In this document: piece by piece, positions 54,511 through 64,000 of the stretch | Layout: every line of letters starts with the position of its first letter | How positions within the stretch are numbered: position 1 is the stretch's first letter | DNA from: Posidonia oceanica | Taxonomy: Eukaryota > Streptophyta > Magnoliopsida > Alismatales > Posidoniaceae | Direction: 5' to 3' | Assembly: GCA_037176725.1 (NCBI GenBank) | Contig: JAZBRS010000020.1 | Coordinates: forward strand, 82,468,001 to 82,532,000 | DNA: 64,000 bases | Notes under the pieces: model-generated | Seen by the model: only the letters and a program-made list of their open reading frames with translations | Database searches by the model: none | Told to the model about the DNA's origin: nothing | Translations under genes and position numbers: made by a program

Positions 54511-56215
54511 TGTAGTAATCCTGAATTCTGATCGTCCATGCACAATGCCAAAAGCTCACGTGCACCGATCAAAATAGGCTCACTATATGCGGCAGGATCC
54601 GAGGGAAGAAACTCGACTCAGAAACGCTGGCAAAAGAAGAAAAAAGAAATGATAAGACAAATCGGAGTCGCCACGAGGTCTATTGAATTGGGAGACAGGG
54701 AAAACCGAGGGTAAAGCATGAAAAGACATGCAAAACTGGATGCAAAGAGGGGGTAGAGGGATGCGATGCAACACAATGTGATGCTATGCTATGCTATGCT
54801 ATGACACATGCCTAGGATGAAGGAAAGGTCGATGCGGGCCAAGAGAAAGGGCAAGGACTCCTGTTACGCACGGGGAAGGTGTTAGGCACCCCTAATACAT
54901 CCGAGAGTCGGTCTTTCTTAGGCAATCTCGCACGCTAATGCAGGGAAGTGCTAGCCTAATGCCTAAATGCAATGAATGTCTGCCTGCTATGCATGGGAAA
55001 TAAACGTGCTATCTATGTGCTCAGCAGCGCTGCTAGTGTTCCGAACTGGGCGAACCCTGGTTCGTGAGAACTCTTAGGCAGTAAGCATCATAGCCCTAAT
55101 GCGGATGCAGGCGCTAAAACAAAACTGCGGGGAAAACCAGGCAATGCAAGCGACATGCAAGGGGCAAACGGTGCGAAAGTGCAGAAAATGATGCAGGGGC
55201 GCGGAAAATGACGCAAAGGCGCGGAAAACAATGCAAAGGCACGGAAAACAATGCAGGGGCATAGAAAACGATGCAAAGGCACGGAAAACGATGCAAAAGC
55301 GAGGTGCAAAGCCAAAACAGGGGTTAGGCAGCATGCATGGGGGTTTTGGTACGCATTGGGAGCAATAAAACGCGGAAAACGGCGAACGAAATCAAGTCGG
55401 TGTTTTAAAATCAAATCTAGCCAACTACAAGCGTTGGACGCTGCCATTGCTGGCGTCCAACACCTGTTGGAGGCAGACAACATGCAACTTTTGAAAAAGA
55501 ATGCAATCTAGCTATATGGATGCAATGCAGATGTAGAAATGTAGCAAAATGGGTGCATGACATGCAGGGCGAACATGGCAACAAAACAGAAGCAGATTCA
55601 GAGCAAAGGGGCAAGCTAAGATCAAGAATCAAAGCAAGCAGGGTGTTGGACGCCCGTGCGCATGGCGTCCAACGTTAGACGCCAGAGAGGCTGGCGTCCA
55701 ACACAGGCCAGAAGATAGCAAACTAGATAAGCAAACAGATGACAAATAAAATACTGGAGCATGCATTTGGGCTACTGAAAGTAGGCAGAAGGTAGACATG
55801 CAAGCATAGGAGGCATAAGAAACCAAGAAAACAATACCTGCAGCATGTGCCAGGCATGAAGCTCAACCAGAACGTTGGACACGAGCTGAACCAGCGTCCA
55901 ATGTTGGACGCCAGGAACAGCAACGTACAACGCACTGGGATGCACAAACACACAAGAACTTGCATAAAATATAGCATACGATCTATGAAAGCTGAAGAAC
56001 AATTGCAGCGAAGACTAAGCATGCATATAAACACAGGAATCATGCAAGCATATAGATCAGAGCATCATGCAAGCTTAAAAGACCAAGACAGAGGAGCAGG
56101 GACGTTAGACGCTGGTGACAGCAGCGTCCAACGTTGGACGCTGAAGTCCCCGGCATCCAACGCCTGCAGAATGCAAACTCACCTACACAAGGGGGAGCTC
56201 AGCTCTAAACCCCAC
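54511..56215 (-). repeat. 5' LTR of element B, partial
   Basis: Matches 43316 to about 45081 of the 3' LTR, in the same order, including the conserved block (54850-54925), the 20-bp minisatellite (55160-55310) and double-hairpin modules. It stops at CCCAC (56211-56215) where element C begins. About 1.7 kb should lie beyond element C, outside the window. Confidence 0.93.
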
Positions 56216-59200
56216 TGTAGACACCCCATTCTGATAGCCTGGAAGTTGGTTGTTTTCTTTCGCAGGCTCGTGTGGACTCTGGAATGGCACTCCTTTTTCT
56301 AACCCATTTTCCAACCCAAAACCAAGCCTAAAACCTTATCCAAACCTCCCAGCCTTGACCCAAGCCTTTTCACATCTTTTAAAACCCTTCTAGGCCCAAG
56401 CCCAAGCCCATTTGTAGTTTTTGCCAACTGAGCGTGTTGTACGCTAGAATAGGCAGCGTCCAACGTTGGACGCGCCCCTGCTCCAGCGTCCAACGACTCG
56501 GTTGCAGCGGCGGCTGCTCTGCCCCCTTCGGCTCACCGCTCGTCCACTCCACCGCCTCCTCGCACTTACTACCCGTCCCCTCTCACACTCCATGCCATCC
56601 ACTACCTTCCAAGGCCAAGTTACTAGCCATCCCCTCCGCCTCAGCGCCAAAACCGCTCTCTCCGCTCCCACTGCCACCTGCTGACTTCTGCCGCCCACAC
56701 CTGCCACCGCCGTGACTTCACCGGCCTTCTAACAGCTCCCATGCCCCCTCCTGACATTCCTCGTGGCTTCTCCACACCCAAGAGCGCCTGCCATCGCCTG
56801 CAACCGCTTGAATTCCTCTGCAAACTCTGACCCATTGCACTTGAACCCATGCCCAGCTGAACAAAACCGCAAGTTCATGCCTGTCCAGTTCTCACCACAC
56901 GAAGCCCAGAGAGAATTTGCCACCTCCAGAGCGTAGAGCGATCATCCCTCTTCATCCTTGACCTTTCGCCGACCCTTCTGGAGCTTCTAGTAGCCCGTGC
57001 GAGCTGGCCGGAGTAGCTCCTACCATTACATCTGCAACGCCGGTGACCAAGGTGGAACTGCCGCTCCAGGCCGTCAAAAGGTAAGTTCTCTATCCCCATA
57101 GCTCATGCATGCTAGGTTGAACGTTCCCATGCATTTTCGTGAAGTTTTGAATCCTTTTGGCCGCAATTTGTGGCCAGAAGGAAGTTCAGTGTGTTGGACG
57201 CACTAGCTGGTGCATCCAACGTTGGATGCGGCAAAGGCCGGCGTCCAACACCCTGTCTTACTTTACTCTTGTTCTAATGCTTTCCATGCCTTGTTGCTGC
57301 TTGTTATTTTGTAAATCCAAGCTGTATGTCTTCCTTGCATGTCCTCTAATACTATGCCATGCCTATTTGCTTGTTCCATGCTTGCTTGAATCATCTTTGC
57401 ATGCTCTAAGTTCATCCTACCATCTGCTTGCGTTGGATGGCTGGGTGAGCCGCGTCCAACGTTGGACGCTAGTTCACCTAGCGTCCAACACCTCTGTTAG
57501 CTGTAGCTTGCTGCCATGTTTACACTATGCCTATTTTTTATGCTTATGCATGATCCATGCTTGCTTAGAAATATCTGGCTCCTATGGCAACCATGCTTAG
57601 GATTGTTAGCCTTTTCTTGGGTTGCATACCATTTTCTATGAGTTTTTGCCCATTTACTCCTAAGCATACTTTCCTCTTTCTTGCTTTCCATGAGTTAAAT
57701 TCTTGTTGTGGATGTTTCTTTTCTGCTCTGGTATGCCTTAGTATGTCTGCATGCATATAGGTGGGGTTTAGAGCTGAGCTCCCCCTTAGCACAGGTAGGT
57801 CTGCATGCTGTAGTCGTTGGACGCCAGAGGTTTCAGCGTCCAACGTTGGATGCTGCTGTCTCCAGCGTCTAACGTCCCAGCCCCTCATTTTGTTGTTTAA
57901 AGCTTGCATGATGTTCTGATCTGTTCCTTTGCATGTCTCCTGTGTTTCCATGCATGTTTAGCTTCCTTTGCAATTGTTCTTCAGCCTTCATTAGATCATT
58001 TGCTATTTTATGCAAGTTTTTTGTGTGTTGTGCCTCCTAGGGTGTTGTACGTTGCTAGTGCAGGCGTCCAACATTGGACATCGGCCTAGCTCGCGTCCAA
58101 CATTCTGGTTGTGCCTCTAGCCTAGCACATGCTGCAGTTGGTAAGTTTCTGGCTTTTTGTATGATCCCATGCTTGTATGCTCATTCTGTGCTTTTATCCA
58201 GTAGCCCAAATGCATGTTCCCATTTTTATTTGCCTTTTGTATGCTTCCTTATCTTGCTGTCTTCTGGCCTGTGTTAGACGCCTGTCCCTCTGGCGTCTAA
58301 TGTTGGATGCCATGCGCATGGGCGTCCAACAACCTACTTGCTTTGATCCTTGATCCTAGCTTGCCCCCTGCTCTGATTCCTCTTCTAATCCTCTGTTAGG
58401 TTAGTCTTGCATGCCATGCACCCATTTAGCTGTATTTTTGCATATGTACTGCATCCATATAGCTAGAATGCATTGTTTTCCAAAACCTGCATGCTGTCTA
58501 CCTCCAGCAGTTGTTGGACGCCAGCAATGGCAGCGTCCAACGTTGGGCGCCGCTGTTGCCAGCGTCCAACACTTGTAGTTGGCTGAAAGTCATTTCAAAA
58601 CGCTGATCTTGCTTAGCTCCTTGTTTTCCGCGTTTTATGGCTTCTAATGCTTACTGCAACCCCTATGCATGCTGCCTAACCCTTGTTTTGGTTTTGCACC
58701 CTGCTTTCACCTCGTTTTCCGTGCCTTGCCTCGTTTTCTGCGTCTTGCATCATTTTCTGCGCCTTGCCATGTTTTCCACGCCTTGCATCGCTTTCCGCAC
58801 TTTGCATCGTTTTCCGCACCTTGCATCATTTTCCACACCTCGCATTGTTTTCTGCATTTCGCACTGTTTTCCGCACCTACTTTGCTTTATTGCTTGCATG
58901 TCATTTGCATTGCTTGATTTTCCCCGCAGTTTTGCTTTATCGCCTGCATCTGCATTTAGGGCTATGATGTTTACTGCCTAGGAGTTCTCACGAACCAGGG
59001 TCCGCCCAGTTCGGAACACTTGCAGCGTTGTTGAGCACACAGATAGCACGTTTATTTCCCACGCATAGCAGGTAGGCATTCATTGCATTTAGGCATTAGG
59101 CTAGCATTTCACTGCATTAGCGCGAGATTGCCTAAGAAAGACCGACTCTCGGATGTATTAGGGGTGCCTAACACCTTCCTCGTGCGTAACAGGAGTCATT

Positions 59201-59517
59201 GCCCTTTCTCTTGGTCCGCATCGACCTTTCCTTCATCCTAGGCATGAGTCATAGCATAGCATAGCATAGCTAGCATTGCATCCCTTTGCTCCCTCTTTGC
59301 ATCCGATTTTGCATGTCTCTTCATGCTTTACCCTCGGTTTTCCCTGTCTTCCAATTCAATAGACCTGGTGGCGACTCCGATTTTGTCTTATCATCTTTTC
59401 TTTTCTTTTTGCCAGCGTTTCTTCCCTCGGATCCTGCTGCATATAGTGAGCTTATTTTGTTCGGTGCACGCAAACTTTGGTATCATGCATGGACGATCAG
59501 AATTCAGGATTACTACA
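56216..59517 (+). repeat. 5' LTR of element C (3.3 kb)
   Basis: Starts TGTAGACACCCC and ends ATTACTACA. Contains seven double-hairpin modules (56434-58570), a 20-bp pyrimidine-rich minisatellite (58700-58880) and the conserved block (59131-59210). ORFs in it are short and lie across repeats; none is recognised. I could not place a TATA box with confidence. Confidence 0.95.
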
Positions 59518-59518
59518 G

Positions 59519-59538
59519 TGGCGACTCCACTAGGGAGC
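59519..59538 (+). promoter_or_regulatory. Primer-binding site of element C
   Basis: TGGCGACTCCACTAGGGAGC, one base after the LTR end. One base in the AGGG part differs from the B site. Confidence 0.92.
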
Positions 59539-60693
59539 AGTACTCCGGCTTTCGTCTTGGCCTTCTCGCTGCTTGCTTTTGTGTCTTGCTTGCCTTTCGC
59601 TTCCGCTTGCCTTACCTGCTTACCTGCCTGCTTGTTTATTTACCTGCTTTATGCCATGATTGCTTGCATTGCTTTTTTGACCTGCATCACATGTCTAAGT
59701 AATTGCTTGGCACCATACATGCTTTTTGGGTGATGAATGCTTTGCTTTGCACATTTGCTATGCCACTGCACCTGCACATGCTATGCATACCTACTTTTTG
59801 CTATGATAAGTGTTTTTTCCTTTCACTATCATGCTCACACACACGTACACATGCCATGCCCATGCCTTTTGCAATGATGTGTGTTGTCTGCTTGCCATGA
59901 TTGGGTGATTTTCTTCCCCTTTTTCACTAAGCCTAAGGACAATTAGAGACTGATTGCTTCCCCCAAGGCTAATTAAAAACAGCAAGTAAAAAGAACCTCT
60001 AGGAGCAACTAGAGACTGCAACACACCTACACCCCCTTGAGTTAATAAAATGCGCAAGATAAAACGCGAAGCATTTGCATAAAGCATCATATAGGGCATG
60101 CATTCTTCTCATCTGAGTCCACCTATAGTCTAAGAAGGATAGTCCTTGTCTCTTGCCCCCAACGCTCTGGCGTGGTGTAAGTAGATCGGTCTGTTCCCCC
60201 CTTGTCAGGGGGTCGCATCGGTGTTAGTAGAGGGTACCACCCATGCTTCTAGTAGGGTCAAGGCCACCTACGCACCACTACGTCACCACCTGAGCTTTGG
60301 GCCGGGTTTAAGACGTGGGACCTGCTTTTTCTGGCCTGAGTCGGCGGCCCGTACACCCATGAGCGTCCGAAGTAGACTACCTACTAGGACACCCTAGATT
60401 GGTGAGGCAGAGCATGCTAGAAAGCATACATCTGCATTCATATCATACATCAAAATTTTTGCTTTTTACTTTCGGGTTCTAATCCCTTGTTATTTGTTTG
60501 CCTTTCGCGCAGAGGTTAGTCAGCGAGTTCCTTAGTTGGGGCTTGAGTGCCTTCTCTTACTGACGCCCCTGTTGCGACCCTTGCTTCTGATCATCCCCTT
60601 CCAAGCTACTTAGCCTTAGTGAACATAGCTTCTCCTAGGATTCGCCCTCTTGCCCCCTCTCGTAGCCTTGTGATCACCCGTTCTCGGTCAGCG
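59539..60693 (+). other. Leader of element C
   Basis: 1.15 kb untranslated region matching the leaders of A and B, ending at the gag ATG. No gene seen. Confidence 0.75.
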
Positions 60694-63600
60694 ATGGCCT
60701 AGTTTGTTGGTGATTCCTAGGTCCCTGTTGTCCCGGAGGTGGCCCCTCTTTCGGTCCCTTCGGCTCCCACATTGACCCCCTCTGTGCCAGTATCTCCTTC
60801 TCTAGTACAACTGCCTCCCTCTTATTCAGTGGGGTAGTGGCAGGCTCCACCGGACTCGGTTGCCGAGATTGTCTTGGTAATCGCCGCCTGCGCTCCGGAG
60901 ACACCGCTAACTCCTCCTCCCCAGGGTAATGTCACTTTTGACACCCACCCTACTGCGGCGAATTTCGCCTTAGGACCTCCACCCCTTGGACAATCTGTGT
61001 CCCAACCACTTGATTTTGGTCCCCTGCCGATCTTGCAACTCAGCATACCTACTGACGGGTCCTCTAAGATGTAGTATCAGCAGCTGATGGAGACTGCCCA
61101 GAGACTGCAGGGCATGCCTCTATCTCTCTGCCCCTCATTCACTCCTGCTGCTCCCGAGGCTCTGCTACGACCTGCTCTCGCGTCGCAGGCATTCCCTTCT
61201 GCTCCCCCGCCCAGATCATCGCCCCAGCTACTCATTGCTCAGGTAATGGGGGCCCAGCTTCCGCCTCCTGCACATGCACAACACCCTGCACAGCATCCTC
61301 CTCTAGCACCTGGTGGTCAGTCCTTAGGACTAGTCGGAGTGCAGTATCCCTCTGGCCCACTGCCTGGCACCGTGCCGGTGCAGTAACTGACGCTCTAGCA
61401 CTCTACATCACCTATTACTCAGCATGCTAGTTATTCATACCCCCTGCATCAGCAATACCCTACCCCAACATACATGCCAGCACACACAACACACCCACAC
61501 GGATACGCTGCCCATCTCGTCGCTCCACCAGGCGATGTGATGGTGGACCCAGAGGAGCACCTCGGTACGTCCTATGCGGCGTATGTGGCCCCTGCCCCTG
61601 CTGTACCACCTCCTTTGGCAGCAGCTCCAGAATCCAACGACGACAGGTTCGCTGTTCTGGAGAAAGCACTTCGACAAGTGCAGGGTACAGACCACCAGTC
61701 TTACCAGTTCCGGGACCTCTGTTACTTCCCAGAGGCGGTACTCCCACCGAAGTTCCGCATCCCGGTATTTGAAAAATACAATGGTAGAGGCTATCCTATA
61801 GCACATTTGAAGGCATACTATGGAGATCTCGCTCAGCTCTAGGCTGACAAGAGGTTGTTAATCCACTTGTTCCAGAAAAGTCTAAGTGGCTCTGCTCTCA
61901 AGTGGTTCACCTCACTTGATATGGCCAGCATCAAGACATGGAACGACCTCAGCCAGGCATTCCTGGGACAATATTCCTTCAACCTAGACTTGGTCCCTAA
62001 GCGCGCGGACTTGGTCGCATTAAAGCAGAACCCCGGCGAGCCGTTCGGGGAGTATGTTGGCCGCTGGCGTGCACTCGCTTTGCAGGTTCGAGACGGACCC
62101 TTTGATGAGGAGTCCCTCAAGATTATGATCGGGGGTGCGCAGCCTGCTGTCGGGGCTCTGCTCAGCATTCAACCTGTCACAACCTTCACTGCACTGATTC
62201 AGGCTGGCATCCGCGTGGAGAGTTCGCTACGGAGTGGCAACTTCCCAGCGCTCTCTGCATTTGCCAAGCAGGCCACCAGCAGCAGCAACAGCAACAACAC
62301 CAGCAGTAATACCAGCGGCAACAGCAGTGGTACCACCAGCAGCCGGCCCAAGAAGAAGGACTCGCCGAAACCTGCTGTCGCCTACGTCGACCCCGTGCCC
62401 ATGCCTATTCAACTGGTGGTTCGGCCTCCCCCGAATCAAGTAGTATATGCACCAGCACCTAGAGCACCTCCCACACCACAAATCACTACCACCGCCCAAC
62501 CGGTGTATCCTGCCGCACCGGCCTGGCAAGCACAACCCTAGGGGCAAAGCCGACCACGGCGTCAATTCACCCCACTGGTGGAGCCGTTAAGCGCGGTCCT
62601 CCCCAAGGTTGCGACATTTCTGAGGTTTCCCGAGGCTCGCCTGTTGCCAAATCCACTTCTGCATTGGCATAAGGCGCACCTTTTTTGCGACTTTCATCGA
62701 GCTGTAGGGCACTCGACGAACAGTTGCCTCATTTTGCGGGACGCCATTCAGAACCTAATCGAATCGAGAACGATTTCGATCCACATGCACGAGGCAACTT
62801 CATCTGTCCCTTCATCAGCATCAGCCCCTGGACAAGCATTAGCACCCCCTCATCCCAGCATCATCCACCAGTCCCTCCCAGACCATCCCAATCCGGAAAG
62901 CGCGGGGACCTCGGGAATCTATTTTCTCTCCCTCTCTGAGCCTGCTACGTCTGTAGTGGACCCCTCCGAGCTCATTCATGTTGTCTCGGAGCCCTTTCCT
63001 CTCTCTCTGTATCGTGTAGCCATTGCTGGCTCTGAGTCTGGAGTCCATATGATCCGACTGCGTGCCAGGCCGGGGCACTCCACCGCTCGCCCTACCATGC
63101 ATCCTCAGGCCCCTGCCCCTGTACACCTTCAAGTCAGACCACAGGCCCAAACCCTTGCCTCCTATTTAGGTAAGCCCCTAGTCAGTCTATTAGCTAGGTC
63201 TCAGCCAGGGCCCCCAACAACCTACCAGCATCAGTACCCTTTGCCCTATCGCCCAGCCAACCCTCCGGTAGCCCCTCTTGTGCTCGCAGCACAGGCCCCT
63301 ACAGTAATTGATTTAACCTGGGATCCCCATCATGTGCCCTACAACTATGCCACGGAAACGTGTACAGAAGTCATGCAATCGGGGAGGGAATACCAGCCTG
63401 CAATACTGGTGGTAAGGCCCAGCCATCCAGCACCCACTGCACCCCCACCAGCAAGCCAGCCAATAGCACCCCCACCAGCAAGCCAGCCAACAGCACCCCC
63501 ACCAGCTAGCCAACCCGTAGCACCCCCAGCATCAAGCCAACCCCCTGCACCTAGCCCGGTAGAGCCAACCCCCAAAGCATCTCCTCCTATTACCAGAAAG

Positions 63601-63862
63601 CCGCACCACAAAACTGACATTACTTCCCAGCATCAGAGGGTTAAAGCCGATATCTCCATTTGGGACCTTATCCATTCCTCTTCCGAACACCGTGAGGCTT
63701 TTCTCCGAGTGTTCCAAGCAGCTCGTGTGTCCCAAGCCATAGAACCCGCGGCCCTGGAAAGCATGGTTGGCGTCATCGCGGAGCCTCAGATCATCTCTTT
63801 CACGAGCGATGAGCTGCCTCTAGTGGGGATTAATCATAACCAACCCTTGTTTGTCACGGTGC
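60694..63862 (+). pseudogene. gag: Gag and start of protease of element C, interrupted by LTR D
   Basis: A single phase is kept for 3.17 kb from ATG 60694, with no frameshift that I can see. It has eight stops: TAG 60700, 60718, 60835, 61072, TAA 61384, TAG 61396, TAG 61840 and TAG 62539. Domains match A: Pro/Gln-rich N-terminus, capsid core with WFTSLD (about 61560-62270), Ser/Asn/Thr tract (62275-62345), zinc knuckle CDFHRAVGHSTNSC (about 62685-62730), a Pro-rich part with a 27-bp coding repeat, KADISIWDLIHSS, and the first bases of the protease. It ends inside the protease strand before the catalytic Asp. From A it is clear that gag and protease share a frame. Confidence 0.93.
63439..63546 (+). 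repeat. 27-bp coding minisatellite in Gag of element C
   Basis: Four units of 27 bp (63439, 63466, 63493, 63520), coding APPPASQPI, APPPASQPT, APPPASQPV and a diverged fourth. The corresponding place in A has no such repeat. Confidence 0.92.
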
Positions 63863-64000
63863 TGTAGTAATCTCGATGTTCAGATCGTCCATGCACACTA
63901 CCAGGAGCTCGCGTGCACCGATCGGAATCAGGCTCACTATAAGTGGCTATGTCTGAGGAGGAGGGCTCAACTCGAAAATACTTAAAACAGGGGAGAAAAG
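63863..64000 (-). mobile_element. Edge of LTR D, inserted in element C
   Basis: Plus-strand reading TGTAGTAATCTCG, then GATCGTCCATGCACACT and matching 23567-23705 of the solo LTR closely. It continues past the window. The insertion splits the protease of C after a GTGC, and GGTGC (63858-63862) is the predicted target duplication. Confidence 0.92.

Larger units (their letters stand above)
43316..56215 (-). mobile_element. Tat-type element B, gag only (TR-GAG-like)
   Basis: Minus-strand LTR retrotransposon: 3' LTR 43316-46814, internal region 46815-54510, 5' LTR from 54511, itself interrupted at 56215 by element C. The internal part is 7.7 kb. It has gag homologous to A and C, but I find no RT, RNase H or integrase. 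In their place is non-coding DNA with hairpin arrays. It fits the class of non-autonomous gag-only plant elements. It would rely on a relative for enzymes. Confidence 0.88.
56216..63862 (+). mobile_element. Tat-type element C, inserted in element B's LTR
   Basis: Plus-strand element with 5' LTR 56216-59517, primer site, leader and gag into the protease. It is cut at 63862 by LTR D, so the rest lies outside the window. CCCAC (56211-56215) is the predicted target duplication. LTR C and LTR B belong to one subfamily. Confidence 0.93.

Noticed and set aside
56434..58570. CRISPR-like array of palindromic repeats with spacers
   Set aside because: Eukaryotic LTR context, hairpin pairs with unequal spacing and no cas genes.
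54511..59517. One large inverted repeat made by the LTRs of B and C
   Set aside because: The head-to-head arrangement is explained by insertion of C into LTR B. It is not a terminal inverted repeat of a DNA transposon.

Overview
This is a 64 kb stretch of nuclear DNA from a flowering plant, made almost entirely of nested, decayed retrotransposons. Signs of a plant are Tat/Ogre-type Ty3/gypsy polyproteins with a second, archaeal-type RNase H, a DUF7745-like plant ORF, a plant L1-type LINE with DUF4283 and a C-terminal RNase H, and Del/Tekay-type chromoviral elements with very long LTRs. The species cannot be named from the sequence. I see no intact host gene, tRNA, rRNA or CRISPR array.

Layout. 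(1) 1-32029: Tat-type element A, plus strand. It has the last bases of its 5' LTR, a worn primer-binding site, a leader, gag-protease-linker-RT-RNase H-integrase (1208-9987), a DUF7745-like ORF (about 11677-12909), hairpin-rich DNA, and a 3' LTR. A LINE (about 14112-21171) lies at the start of that LTR. A complete solo LTR of a relative (23567-29480, minus, 5-bp duplication GAAGC) splits it. (2) 32030-40292: Del/Tekay-type element Del1, minus strand. A was inserted into its integrase. (3) 40293-42127: AT-rich DNA with a candidate small solo LTR and a LINE-like relic. (4) 42128-43315: second Del copy, gag partly deleted, cut by B. (5) 43316-56215: Tat-type element B, minus strand, with gag but no recognisable pol, and hairpin arrays in its place. 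(6) 56216-63862: Tat-type element C, plus strand, inserted inside the 5' LTR of B. (7) 63863-64000: start of LTR D, minus strand, inserted inside the protease region of C.

Inferred order: Del copies first, then A into Del1 and B into Del2, then the LINE and solo LTR into A, C into B, and D into C. Every polyprotein has stops or frameshifts, so none of these copies looks autonomous now. Many stops read as CAG to TAG or TGG to TGA, which suits decay of methylated cytosines.

The most unusual content is structural. The LTRs of B and C carry seven roughly 60-bp double-hairpin modules built around the palindrome GCGTCCAACGTTGGACGC, often 228-240 bp apart. The Del1 LTR carries modules of the same design with a different sequence. 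The 3' non-coding parts of A and B hold alternating hairpin arrays in which stems change in a paired way (GATAAG/CTTATC against GATAGG/CCTATC), and a conserved three-arm element that could form either of two hairpins. I do not recognise these as a named system.
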